From positions 237,302,104-237,366,103 of the forward strand of contig CM069432.1 in NCBI GenBank assembly GCA_035610365.1: a stretch of DNA of 64,000 bases, written 5' to 3'. Under the pieces are notes generated by a model, which worked only from the letters and a program-made list of their open reading frames with translations, was not told the origin of the DNA and searched no databases. The DNA comes from Aquatica leii. Its lineage: Eukaryota; Arthropoda; Insecta; Coleoptera; Lampyridae. Shown here piece by piece: positions 55,754 to 64,000 of this stretch (the stretch's first letter is position 1; each line of letters begins with the position of its first letter). The position numbers were made by a program, and so were the translations under genes.

Positions 55754-56040
55754 TTATTAGGACGTATTTTCTTTGGCCATAGTGCAGCATCTTTCTAAAA
55801 TTGACTCATATTTTCCGTTCTGGTAATTCTTGAAGGTGTTAATTTCTCATTAACAGCGGAACTTGAAGATGTTGATGGATTGCTTTCTATAATATCATTT
55901 TCTTGTTTGCTGCTGATACTTATTTTAAGTACAGGTTCAGAATATTATTGTTGTTATTAATATTTGGCAAAGTAGACTCGGGTTTTGAAAAAAATGCGTA
56001 ATTTTGACATGGTTTTCCAGTTCTTCCTCTCATTTTCTTT
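55754..56040 (-). pseudogene. Possible hAT (ZMYM-like) N-terminal remnant, right of 28S/R2
   Basis: Minus-strand frames read MRGRTGKPCQNYAFFSK, then (shifted) ENDIIESNPSTSSSSAV, EKLTPSRITRTE and DAALWPKKIRPNND. 'DxALWPxxI' followed by a 'xxGP' block is a hallmark of an N-terminal domain in a hAT group. The 28S fragment begins right after this block. Together with 50641-50857 it may be one element split by the 28S/R2 block. Confidence 0.35.
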
Positions 56041-56777
56041 TATTCAGCAAATTTTGGTATCCAGACAATTTCCTTTTTTTTCTGACATCCTGTATACTGT
56101 TAAGAAATTAATACGTAAGTAAACAAATTGACAAACTATTCATGAAAAATGGAAATGTTTCGACATCTCAAACTCAAACTCAAAAGTATTTTCTCAACAT
56201 TACTTATTTCAAGTTATTTCAAAATTTATAAATAGTAATATTAGTGCTTATTAATTATTCTGTTTGAATTTACCTCAATTAACAATGATGTTTATATAAT
56301 CAAATATAAAAAGATTTTTCAGATGCAAGTTTTTGGCTTTTAATGTTTTAATCAATCTAAAATGCATTTTAGATGAACTCACCTTAATTCACAACACAAA
56401 ACAGATCACTATAAAGTCTGTAAAATTACAAAAAACTAAAGTTTCAAATACAGATATGTTTTACCCCATGCACCTTTTCACTTTGTTAATTTAATTATCG
56501 ATCGGGCATCAGGCAACAAATGCAGCGCTTAAATATATAAAGTTTCGTACATTGCAAGATCAGACAGCAAAAAAACGCTTGTTCGCTTGTTGGCTCTGTA
56601 AATAAAAAATTATTCCGAAATAAAGAATGTATAATAAAAAGTAAAAATAATAATTTGACCACGGCAGCAATCGTAAGCACAGACCTCTGGGTGTGGGTTT
56701 GAATGATAATAAATACAAAGACGTGAACTCCGTTAATTTATTAACTATAACTTAATATACTATTTACATTAGAGAAC
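56041..56777. other. AT-rich spacer, no gene seen
   Basis: The minus-strand frame 56495-56680 is hydrophobic and unassigned. No other signal. Confidence 0.5.
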
Positions 56778-56863
56778 TGTAATGTACCTAATGTTAAACT
56801 GGTCATGTATATTTTATTTACAAGCCTTTATTTAGTACGTAATTAAGTACATACGTTATTCAA
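56778..56863 (-). repeat. Truncated 3' LTR of gypsy element D
   Basis: Homologous to 60377-60462 with four substitutions (about 5%). The similarity starts at TGAATAACGTATG immediately after the ORF stop and ends at TACATTACA. The left part of the LTR (about 970 bp) is absent. Confidence 0.88.
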
Positions 56864-59800
56864 GTTTTCCTTTTTCCTAAAGCATTTTTTAGTGCGTTTT
56901 TAATTGTTTTAACGGCATTTTCTGCTGCACCGTTCGAGGCAGGATAAAAAGGAGGGGAAGTAGTATGTGTAATATTATTATGTTTTAGGAAATTTTGAAA
57001 TTCTAAGGAACAAAAAGTGGTTGCGTTATCAGTTACAATATACTTAGGCAACCCGAATCTTGCAAAAGCTGTACGCAAGATATCAATCGTCACTTTTGAA
57101 GTAATTGAGTTTACCGGGACTACTTCAATCCATTTTGAATAAGCATCGACTAATATTAAAAATTGTTTGTATAAGTATGGACCCATAAAATCTAAATGCA
57201 ATCTGTCCCAGACCTTAGATGGAAAATTCCAAGGATGTAATACAGCCTTTTCGGGTGACTTACTATTTAGCGTACAATTTTCACAACTTCTACAAATTTT
57301 TACAATGTCATTATCTAAACCGGGCCAATAAAAATATGATCTCGCTAAACTTTTCATTTTAATAATCCCTAAATGAGAACTATGCAAATCTGTTAAAATT
57401 TTATGTTGTAATGCTTGTGGAATTACAAGTCGGTTATTCCAAATTAAACAATTGGATTCTACACTAAGTTCGTCTTTAATTTTGTAAAACCTTTTTAAAT
57501 TCCTATCGACTCGAATTGGCCATTTGGTTTGAACAAACTTTATAACTTGAGATAATATTTCATCTTTATTTGTTTCCTCTTCTACTTGTCTAAATTGTAA
57601 AGGAAAATCTGCATTTTGTGAAAAATAATTTATAAAATTAATATCTACCGATTCCCAATCAGTCGGTGAGGACTTAATTGGTAAACGAGATAAACAATCC
57701 GCGCGGTTTTTCTCTGACTTTATGAACTCAATTTGATAATTATAATTTGACAAAATTAAAGCCCATCTTCTCAATCTATTTGCCGCGTACTGAGGAATTC
57801 CTTTATTAGGGTGGAAAATGGTCACCAGTGGTTTGTGATCGGTAAGTAACGTGAATTTAATACCTTGCAAATATTGATTAAACTTACACAACCCAAAAAT
57901 AATCGAGAGTCCCTCTTTTTCAATTTGGCTATATTTTTGCTCTGCTATCGTTAACGTGCGGGATGCGTAACCGATAGGTTTCTCGGAGCCATCATGTAAA
58001 ATGTGCGTTATAACCGCCCCGATCCCGTACATTGATGCGTCCGTAAACAGTCTAATTGGTAAACTGGGATCAAAGTGTACTAATATTTCCGGCGAAATCA
58101 ACTTTCTTTTTATTTCGTCAAAAGCATGATCGCAATCTGGAGACCATTGCCATGATACATCTGCTTTTAAAAGATTATACAGCGGATATAATATTTTTGA
58201 TAAATTAGGTACAAATTTACCATAAAAATTAATGAGTCCCAAAAAAGATTTTAATTGTGTAACATCTTTAGGTTTTGGCGCATTCCTAATGGCTAACAGT
58301 TTATCTTCATTAGGACGCACCCCGTCCTTATTAATAATTACGCCCAAATACGATATTTCAGATTTTAAAAAATCGCATTTAGTTAAATTTACCTTTAACC
58401 CAGCCTCGTTTAATCTTTTAAAAACTTCCTCTAGGCGTTCAATATGTTCAGTCCTATTTGTACCTGTAATAACTACGTCATCCAGAAACACGACCACACC
58501 ATTAATTCCTTCTAATAATGCTTCCATAATACATTGAAATTTAGCTGGAATACTTGCTATTCCAAAAGGAACCCGCTTATATTGAAACAACCCTTTATGA
58601 GTGGAAATGGTAGTTAACACTTTAGAATTATCATCTAGCAATACTTGCTGATACGCCGATGAAAGATCTAATTTTGTAAAATGAATACCACCCTGTAATT
58701 TTACCAAAAGCTCTTCTGTGCGCGGTAATGGATACTTATCGATTTCTATTAACGGATTGATTGTAATTTTAAAATCCCCGCAAATTCGTACCGACCCGTC
58801 GCGCTTTAAAACCGGAACTATTGGCGTTCCCCAAGGACTGTAATCCACTGGCTCAATTACCCCAATCTTTTGCAATCTATTTAATTCTGCTTCCACTTTA
58901 TTCCTTAAACCAAACGGTAAAGGTCGAGCTCTAAAAAATTTAGGTGCAACAGAATCTGATTTAAATTTGATAGTAAATTTTTGTTTTGTAAATGCTCCTA
59001 ACCCGGATGAAAAAACAAAACTGTACCTACCTAACAGAAACTGCAAATCCTTCGGTAATTCAATATAATTTAAATTTGATATTGTTAAATTAAACAGTTT
59101 GAAAAAATCACGTCCTAAAAGTGGGGGTCCAGAAGCTTCATTGATTACATAAATATCTAAACATTCCATTTTATCCTGAAAACAGATTTTACAATTAATA
59201 TATCCCACCGGAGCAATTTGTTGCCCATTATATAAATTAAATACTTTATCGGTTGAAAATAAACATTTATCCATAAAATTTTGTTTATAGAAAGTATCAG
59301 AGATAACACTGAAGGTTGAACCTGTATCCAAATCAAATGTAAAATGTTTATTTTCAATAATAACATCCAAATTAATCGAATTAAATTTACTTTGTAAATT
59401 AAATAATGAGTAATCTTCAGATTCTAAAAAATTTTGATTATTGTTCTGATAATGACGATGACCTGCATTTTTCTTCTTTGTCGCGCACATTGGCGCTAAA
59501 TGACCTTTTACATTACATATATGACAGTAACATTCCCTGTACGAACAACTTTCTGCCGAATGATTTCTGCGTCCACATACCACACATTTCGGAACTGCAA
59601 CCGGATTTTGCCTGGGAGCGGAGGGGCCTGGTTGATTTTTTGAACTTGAACCACGTGACGCCGATCCACCATGCACATCTTCCTTATTTTTCCGTTTAAA
59701 ACGTGAAAAATACATTTCCGGTTCTTGCTTAACGTGAATGTCTTGATTGTTCTGCATAGATGTCGCCTTTGAAGCGGATTTTGCCATTGCTATCTCCACT

Positions 59801-60288
59801 ATTTCTTCAATTGCAGCGGTCTTTTTTTCTTCCATTAACCTATCTTGCACATTTCCTTTATCGTACCCAATAACAAACATATCACGCAGCACCAATTTTA
59901 ATTCTGCCACTTCAAAATTGCACGATGACGCTAAATTTCGTAATCGAGCGGACCATTCCCTAGCAGTTTCATTTGATAATTTGCGAGCGTTATAAAATTT
60001 GTATCGCGCTGCGAAAACTGATAAACTAGGTTTAAAGTGATTCGAAAGTAATTCAATTAAATCTGCATATTGCTTTTTCTCGGGTTCATCCGGCAAACAC
60101 AAATCATGCATCAATTCATATGCATCTTCACTTAACACATTTAATAATATAGCGGCTTTACGCTTAACCTCACTAATATTATTTGCAAGAAAATAATTTT
60201 CAATTCTCCGTTTGAACACTGTCCAATCAGATTTTACTGGATCGAACTCACGCAGATATCCAACATTTTGCACCGGTTGATCGGCCAT
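56860..60288 (-). CDS. Gag-pol polyprotein of a Ty3/gypsy retrotransposon (1142 aa)
   Basis: A continuous minus-strand ORF from MADQPVQNVGYL to NALGKRKT. Gag capsid-like region 1-230; two CCHC knuckles 235-248 and 255-268 (CVVCGRRNHSAESC, CHICNVKGHLAPMC); aspartic protease with DTGS at 321-324; reverse transcriptase about 450-630 with FLDD at 601-604; RNase H with TDAS at 749-752; integrase from about 968 with the HHCC finger (H-L-G..., CRSCENC) and catalytic D1033, D1087, E1123 (HLDFMGP, VTDNATTF, NGAAENAV). The protein stops only about 20 residues after the last catalytic glutamate, where a family member would run another 100-200 residues, so the C-terminal DNA-binding part is lost. All catalytic motifs are intact. 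Gag and pol are in one frame without a frameshift, as in several insect gypsy lineages. Confidence 0.92.
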   Translation of the reverse strand: MADQPVQNVGYLREFDPVKSDWTVFKRRIENYFLANNISEVKRKAAILLNVLSEDAYELMHDLCLPDEPEKKQYADLIELLSNHFKPSLSVFAARYKFYNARKLSNETAREWSARLRNLASSCNFEVAELKLVLRDMFVIGYDKGNVQDRLMEEKKTAAIEEIVEIAMAKSASKATSMQNNQDIHVKQEPEMYFSRFKRKNKEDVHGGSASRGSSSKNQPGPSAPRQNPVAVPKCVVCGRRNHSAESCSYRECYCHICNVKGHLAPMCATKKKNAGHRHYQNNNQNFLESEDYSLFNLQSKFNSINLDVIIENKHFTFDLDTGSTFSVISDTFYKQNFMDKCLFSTDKVFNLYNGQQIAPVGYINCKICFQDKMECLDIYVINEASGPPLLGRDFFKLFNLTISNLNYIELPKDLQFLLGRYSFVFSSGLGAFTKQKFTIKFKSDSVAPKFFRARPLPFGLRNKVEAELNRLQKIGVIEPVDYSPWGTPIVPVLKRDGSVRICGDFKITINPLIEIDKYPLPRTEELLVKLQGGIHFTKLDLSSAYQQVLLDDNSKVLTTISTHKGLFQYKRVPFGIASIPAKFQCIMEALLEGINGVVVFLDDVVITGTNRTEHIERLEEVFKRLNEAGLKVNLTKCDFLKSEISYLGVIINKDGVRPNEDKLLAIRNAPKPKDVTQLKSFLGLINFYGKFVPNLSKILYPLYNLLKADVSWQWSPDCDHAFDEIKRKLISPEILVHFDPSLPIRLFTDASMYGIGAVITHILHDGSEKPIGYASRTLTIAEQKYSQIEKEGLSIIFGLCKFNQYLQGIKFTLLTDHKPLVTIFHPNKGIPQYAANRLRRWALILSNYNYQIEFIKSEKNRADCLSRLPIKSSPTDWESVDINFINYFSQNADFPLQFRQVEEETNKDEILSQVIKFVQTKWPIRVDRNLKRFYKIKDELSVESNCLIWNNRLVIPQALQHKILTDLHSSHLGIIKMKSLARSYFYWPGLDNDIVKICRSCENCTLNSKSPEKAVLHPWNFPSKVWDRLHLDFMGPYLYKQFLILVDAYSKWIEVVPVNSITSKVTIDILRTAFARFGLPKYIVTDNATTFCSLEFQNFLKHNNITHTTSPPFYPASNGAAENAVKTIKNALKNALGKRKT

Positions 60289-60360
60289 TTTTTTTTTTTA
60301 ACACTCGCGTGACGGTTATTAATTTTAATATAATGTGATATTATTTATTTTAATTTAATC

Positions 60361-60376
60361 CCATCCTCGTCGCCAC
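60361..60376 (-). promoter_or_regulatory. Primer-binding-site region of gypsy element D
   Basis: Directly after the LTR end TACATTACA, the minus strand reads GTGGCGACGAGGATGG, the tRNA-primer start common in this gypsy lineage. The gag start codon (60288) is about 70 bp downstream, after an A-rich leader. Confidence 0.65.
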
Positions 60377-61430
60377 TGTAATGTACCTACTGTTGAACTA
60401 GTCATGTATATTTTATTTACAAGCCTTTATTTAATACGTAATTAAGTACATACGTTATTCATAGCTTACATGTTGAGTACACTTATTCAACTGCGCAAAA
60501 CCGCGCTGCGCTACATATTCTTATCTATACTTTACAAGAACAATGAACAATATTTGAATTGAATAATTAAAATTATTAGAAATAAAACAGGATTTAAACT
60601 AAAATAATAGGGCGCCAACCACCTTTAAATTGGTGATGTATAAAAAGCGTAAAATCTTACATCTAATTATTAATTGATATTAAATGGAAAAATAGTCAAC
60701 GGTTAATTTGTTATGAGTGAAAAGTTTTAATAACTGAATTTGATTATTTGAATGTAAAATGTAGTAACTTAATTCCAGTTTACTCACCATATTTAATATA
60801 ACGTTATCGGATATCTTCTATTTTTAGCACATACTTGCTTGAAGTGATAAGATTCGTCCAAACGAATGTAAATTTGCAAACACAACAGCAAGCAAAAACC
60901 AATGTATAATAAACTCCAATAACGAAAAATCCAGTAATTAAACGACAAAACCAAAATGAAAGATCCAGTAAACGAAAAGATCCAGAATAAAAATAAAAGA
61001 CCCTAAATATGAATAATTAGAATGGTTTTTTGAATGACATGCTGTACTCACGTTACATTTAGCAATGGCCTTCAAAATAAATTCCTTTGTCTAACCATTG
61101 CGCAACATTCCGAAATCACTAAAAATGTTTAATTCGATAGAAAAATTATATCAAATTAAAGGTAAACTCACCAATAATTAGATGGAATTAATAAAAATTA
61201 AATTACATGGGTTTTTACGCCATAATCAAGAAAATTTGTCTTCCTCGCATCACTCACGTGAATTACGCCAGATTATTCAAACGGAAGTGTAAGTTTAAGC
61301 TGTATCCCAGGTACATTTGAAACAACGCGACGTTGCCAAACTGAATAAATTTACGTGCAATATTAGCTGCAGAAAATAAACGAAAGTAAAATTGAATTTT
61401 AATTGTAATGAACTCTAACGGGACGTTACA
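60377..61430 (-). repeat. 5' LTR of gypsy element D (1054 bp)
   Basis: Read on the minus strand, it starts TGTAACGTCCCGTTAGAG and ends GGTACATTACA (TG...CA). The 3' 86 bp is duplicated at 56778-56863. It holds the promoter and polyadenylation signals; ATAAA occurs about 50 bp before its end (TTAAATAAAGGC). The left border is fixed by the primer-binding site, the right one by the TG start. Confidence 0.78.
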
Positions 61431-63840
61431 GCTCGTTGCAAGTCAAATTTCAAGCTTAAACATGAATAAAATCAGATTTGTTTGAGCTCACACAATTCAT
61501 GGTATCATGTTACGTATTACGTATTCGATCGAATAAATGCTGTTATTGCATACTCGGCGCCGTCGTGCACTACACAACTTTGCCCTTATGTACGGCGCGG
61601 GACTGGATGAATGTTCTAAAACCTATAAGCCCAACATCTAAATACATTAGAAGTAAAACAACGCAAAAGAAAAATGTTAAGAAATCAAAAATTATAAACG
61701 GAACACCATTCGAGTATTCACTCATTAACAACATATATATTATATATAGATGTGGAATATGCAGGGCAAGGCTTATTCTTATAATAGCTTGGTCAGTCGC
61801 TTTTGGTTAATTAACCACTAATTATGCAAGTGACAGCAATAGTTATTTCTTAATACATACTGCGTTTGTATTTAAAATAAAACATGCAACACTAAGTAAT
61901 TTTATTTTTGGTCAGTTCGGCTGACACTCCACAGGTGGTGATAGTGTAGCTGGATGAAATCTGTAATCCTACGTTAATTGTGTGTATCAAAATGGCGATG
62001 TCAAATATATCGTAATTGATTAAATTTATGTTAATTACTCAGGGTTTACGGGAGCTACAAGAATTATTACAGAGGTTCAGGTATGTCGGTGAGTAGAATA
62101 ATGAGATGAAATGAGTGGTCTAGATGCAATCCCGCCATCTCCATAGTGAAGACTTTGGAGTAAAATACAAAGAAACTTTTAAGAGCTTACTGTTCATTGT
62201 ATTTGTATAAAAAATAAGCCAAGTCTATTATGTTACCTTTAAATTCTTTGATTTGTGGAATTTTAAAAATATTTGACCCATATTTAATTTTTTATTCTCC
62301 AGATTCTCATCGAAAAAAGACTAATACCGGGAGTGTTTAACAAATAAGACAATAAAACACGTTCAAGATTCAAGCAACAAGATTATTATTCGATATTAAA
62401 AATAAACAGAAAATAATATAAAAATATGCATGTCTGAAAACATAACGCTTCGTGGATTTTCAACTGCGAACACAATTCTTTCTGGTACTTATCATCAAGA
62501 TAAGGCTTTCCTGATTTTACAGATTCAGTAGTCTTTACATAAAATTCTAGGTTTTTGTTCGCAATCCAATTAGTCTTATAATGAGTCTTGAGTAAACTAG
62601 CTATACACTTTCTGGTTTTTTCTTATCGTTTTGTCGGCCTATTTCTAAATCAGCAAGCCGATTAAAAGATATAACCGGTTGCTTCTTCTTAAGAGTCAAT
62701 TTTGCAGCACCCACATCTGACTTATAAATTAGCTCGGCTTGAAATGTTTTTAGATTTAACATAAACGTTTTTTTTGGAATTAATTGGAAATGAAAATTTC
62801 CAGGACTTTTTATCACTTTGGAGACAGCGTTTTTCCAGTGTTGAGCCATCTAATCTGCTAACTCGCGTACAGTTGCATTTTCTTTTATAATGTTGCAGTA
62901 TTCTTTTGGATCAGTAAGACTTGGGGTTTCTGTATTACTCTTTCAATTAACCTAAAGACTGTTTGGTGGCATGTAACTGTTTTAGATATTTTGAGGCGCT
63001 TTTTTAAGAAGCCAAAAATGTAGCATTCCCATTATATATTTTCCATGGATTTACTAAATTTGAAATGTTTTAAACAGTGAAACATGGCTGAGGCTATTAC
63101 GCTTGGTGTCAGTCCTTACGTACGCATAAAAGTTATTCTTGTTAATTTCGTCTTTGGGTGATTTATTGACTACCAAAAAATTGTACAGATTAAACTATTG
63201 ACTGAAATAAGCAGATTGATCTGGTAGTTTTGGTAAGGATAAATCCATTGAAAATGTTATTCTATTATTTTTTATTTCTTTTAATAATAGAAAAAATGTT
63301 TCAGCTTTGAGCTTATGACTTCTATATGAAGTAATAATATTGTTTTGTTTTTCTTGACTTTGTTCTACTCTCAGTTCTTCTTTAACTCGAAGGCAAGTTA
63401 ATCACGTCATTTATGGTAGTAACCAAAGTACAATTTTCTTACTTTTAGTGCATCCTCTGCTGAATCGTTATACATTTTTGCAAGTCGTTTAATATTAAGT
63501 TCGCAGGGTAGGTAAGTTATTTTAGCCGCTGTACTTCTATAATAATGCGACTGAACGTTTCTAAAGTATTTAAATGCAGTGTTTAATATCAATACTTTGT
63601 ACTGGATTTGGCGGAGTATGATTATTATTGAAAATAGATAGACGTGCAGAATCATGCGCAGAATATACTGATATGTATAACATAGAAAACGTTAAAAATA
63701 GAGATGGCGGGTTTCGCATCTAAACGACTGAAACGGTTTGTTTTTTCACAGGTAAATTCTTTTCCAATATTAAAAGCAACCAATATGCGATTAGCTACTT
63801 ATAACATAAATAACATCTACAACATGCTGCACACATAAAA
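61431..63840. other. 2.4-kb stretch with no recognised gene
   Basis: The frame 61478-61810 (plus) follows the LTR and has no domain. Apart from the unassigned minus-strand ORF at 62601-62928, nothing is recognisable on either strand. Confidence 0.45.
62601..62928 (-). pseudogene. Unrecognised basic ORF with upstream extension
   Basis: The minus-strand frame 62849-62601 starts MAQHWKNAVSKVIKS and is rich in Lys (KLTLKKKQPVISF, GRQNDKKKPESV). The same frame is open upstream to about 62928 (TETPSLTDPKEYCNII, ENATVRELAD), interrupted by one stop just before the Met. The regular amphipathic look and continuity across the stop suggest a decayed gene, perhaps from a transposon. I cannot assign a family. 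Confidence 0.3.
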
Positions 63841-63850
63841 CTAACATGCT

Positions 63851-64000
63851 TGAGAAACATAGTGTTGTCTATAAGATCGACTATTTAAACTGCAGTAAAT
63901 GTTATGTAGGACAAACAAAACAAAAACAGTTAACCGAATAAAAAACCACAAATATGATTGTGAAAAGAAAAACCGAATCAGCGTTAGCACTACACCATGT
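63851..64000 (+). pseudogene. Penelope-like element family 3, GIY-YIG fragment at window edge
   Basis: Plus-strand sequence EKHSVVYKIDYLNCSKCYVG, then QTKQKQ, and in shifted frames RIKNHKYDCEKK and TESALALHH. The pattern VVYKIxC..C..xYVGQT is the GIY-YIG start of a Penelope-like endonuclease, and it differs from families 1 and 2 in this window. It has frameshifts and runs off the end of the window. Confidence 0.72.

Larger units (their letters stand above)
56778..61430 (-). mobile_element. Ty3/gypsy element D with intact gag-pol ORF and a clipped 3' end
   Basis: Minus-strand element: full 5' LTR (61430-60377), primer-binding site (60376-60361), single gag-pol ORF (60288-56860) and, directly after the ORF, only the last 86 bp of the 3' LTR (56863-56778). 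The two LTR segments share 81 of 85 bases. No target duplication is visible (AGAAC left of 56778, GCTCG right of 61430). The integrase C-terminus and about 970 bp of the 3' LTR are missing, which points to a single deletion ending at 56863/56864. Confidence 0.9.

Noticed and set aside
56773-61435. Target-site duplication around gypsy element D
   Set aside because: The five bases next to each end (AGAAC and GCTCG) do not match, so I do not claim one; the deletion or later changes may have removed it.
1-64000. CRISPR arrays, operons, bacterial promoters or riboswitches
   Set aside because: Spliced transposon genes, non-LTR elements and 28S-specific R2 show a eukaryotic nuclear sequence; no array of direct repeats with spacers was seen.

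Overview
This window looks like an AT-rich nuclear chromosome segment from an insect. I lean towards a beetle, but the sequence does not settle that. The support is a canonical R2 element in a 28S target, Penelope-like elements (PLEs), RTE and CR1-type retrotransposons with insect-style proteins, and many Tc1/mariner, Harbinger, hAT, piggyBac and Tigger remnants. I find no convincing complete host gene. The only non-transposon candidates are a small THAP zinc-finger ORF (14.7-15.1 kb), a 38-codon ORF in a more GC-rich patch (about 18.0 kb) and a hydrophobic 126-codon ORF (29.6 kb).

Layout. 0-4.2 kb: a foldback hairpin, a dead Tc1 transposase, a truncated mariner and a frameshifted Ty3/gypsy integrase, then 3.3 kb of empty AT-rich DNA. 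7.5-11.4 kb: a 5'-truncated RTE-like retrotransposon split by a nearly intact 3.08-kb PIF/Harbinger transposon with a TTA target duplication. 11.7 kb: a hAT-type MITE with an 8-bp duplication. 13-21 kb: a Tc1 transposase with an intron, the THAP ORF, a Tc1 fragment and a mariner-like element with very long terminal inverted repeats. 21.8-30.5 kb: piggyBac remnants, a decayed hAT and a CR1-like retrotransposon (ORF1 with PHD and zinc knuckles; ORF2 with an internal deletion). 30.5-32.9 kb: a gypsy element with a 156-bp TTA MITE inside its integrase.

34.6-42.1 kb is a nest of retroelements. An old PLE (family 2) is interrupted by a perfectly symmetrical inverted dimer of a second PLE (family 1; 935-bp arms, 12-bp target duplication) and by an RTE element of about 3.2 kb. 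Hammerhead-like core motifs sit at PLE ends. 43.2-47.0 kb: a Tigger/pogo DNA transposon apparently containing an LTR-leader-gag fragment of a gypsy element. 47.2-50.8 kb is nearly empty.

50.86-55.75 kb is the most striking block: an almost full-length R2 retrotransposon lying exactly at the R2 site of a 28S rRNA gene, with the typical 2-bp loss at the 5' junction. Only about 108 bp of 28S is present, and the DNA on both sides is not rDNA. 56.8-61.4 kb: a gypsy element with an uninterrupted 1142-codon gag-pol ORF, a full 1054-bp 5' LTR and only 86 bp of the 3' LTR. The window ends in a third PLE fragment.

The genes do not form an operon or pathway. The window is a record of nested insertions, several of which can be ordered by which element interrupts which and by their target-site duplications.
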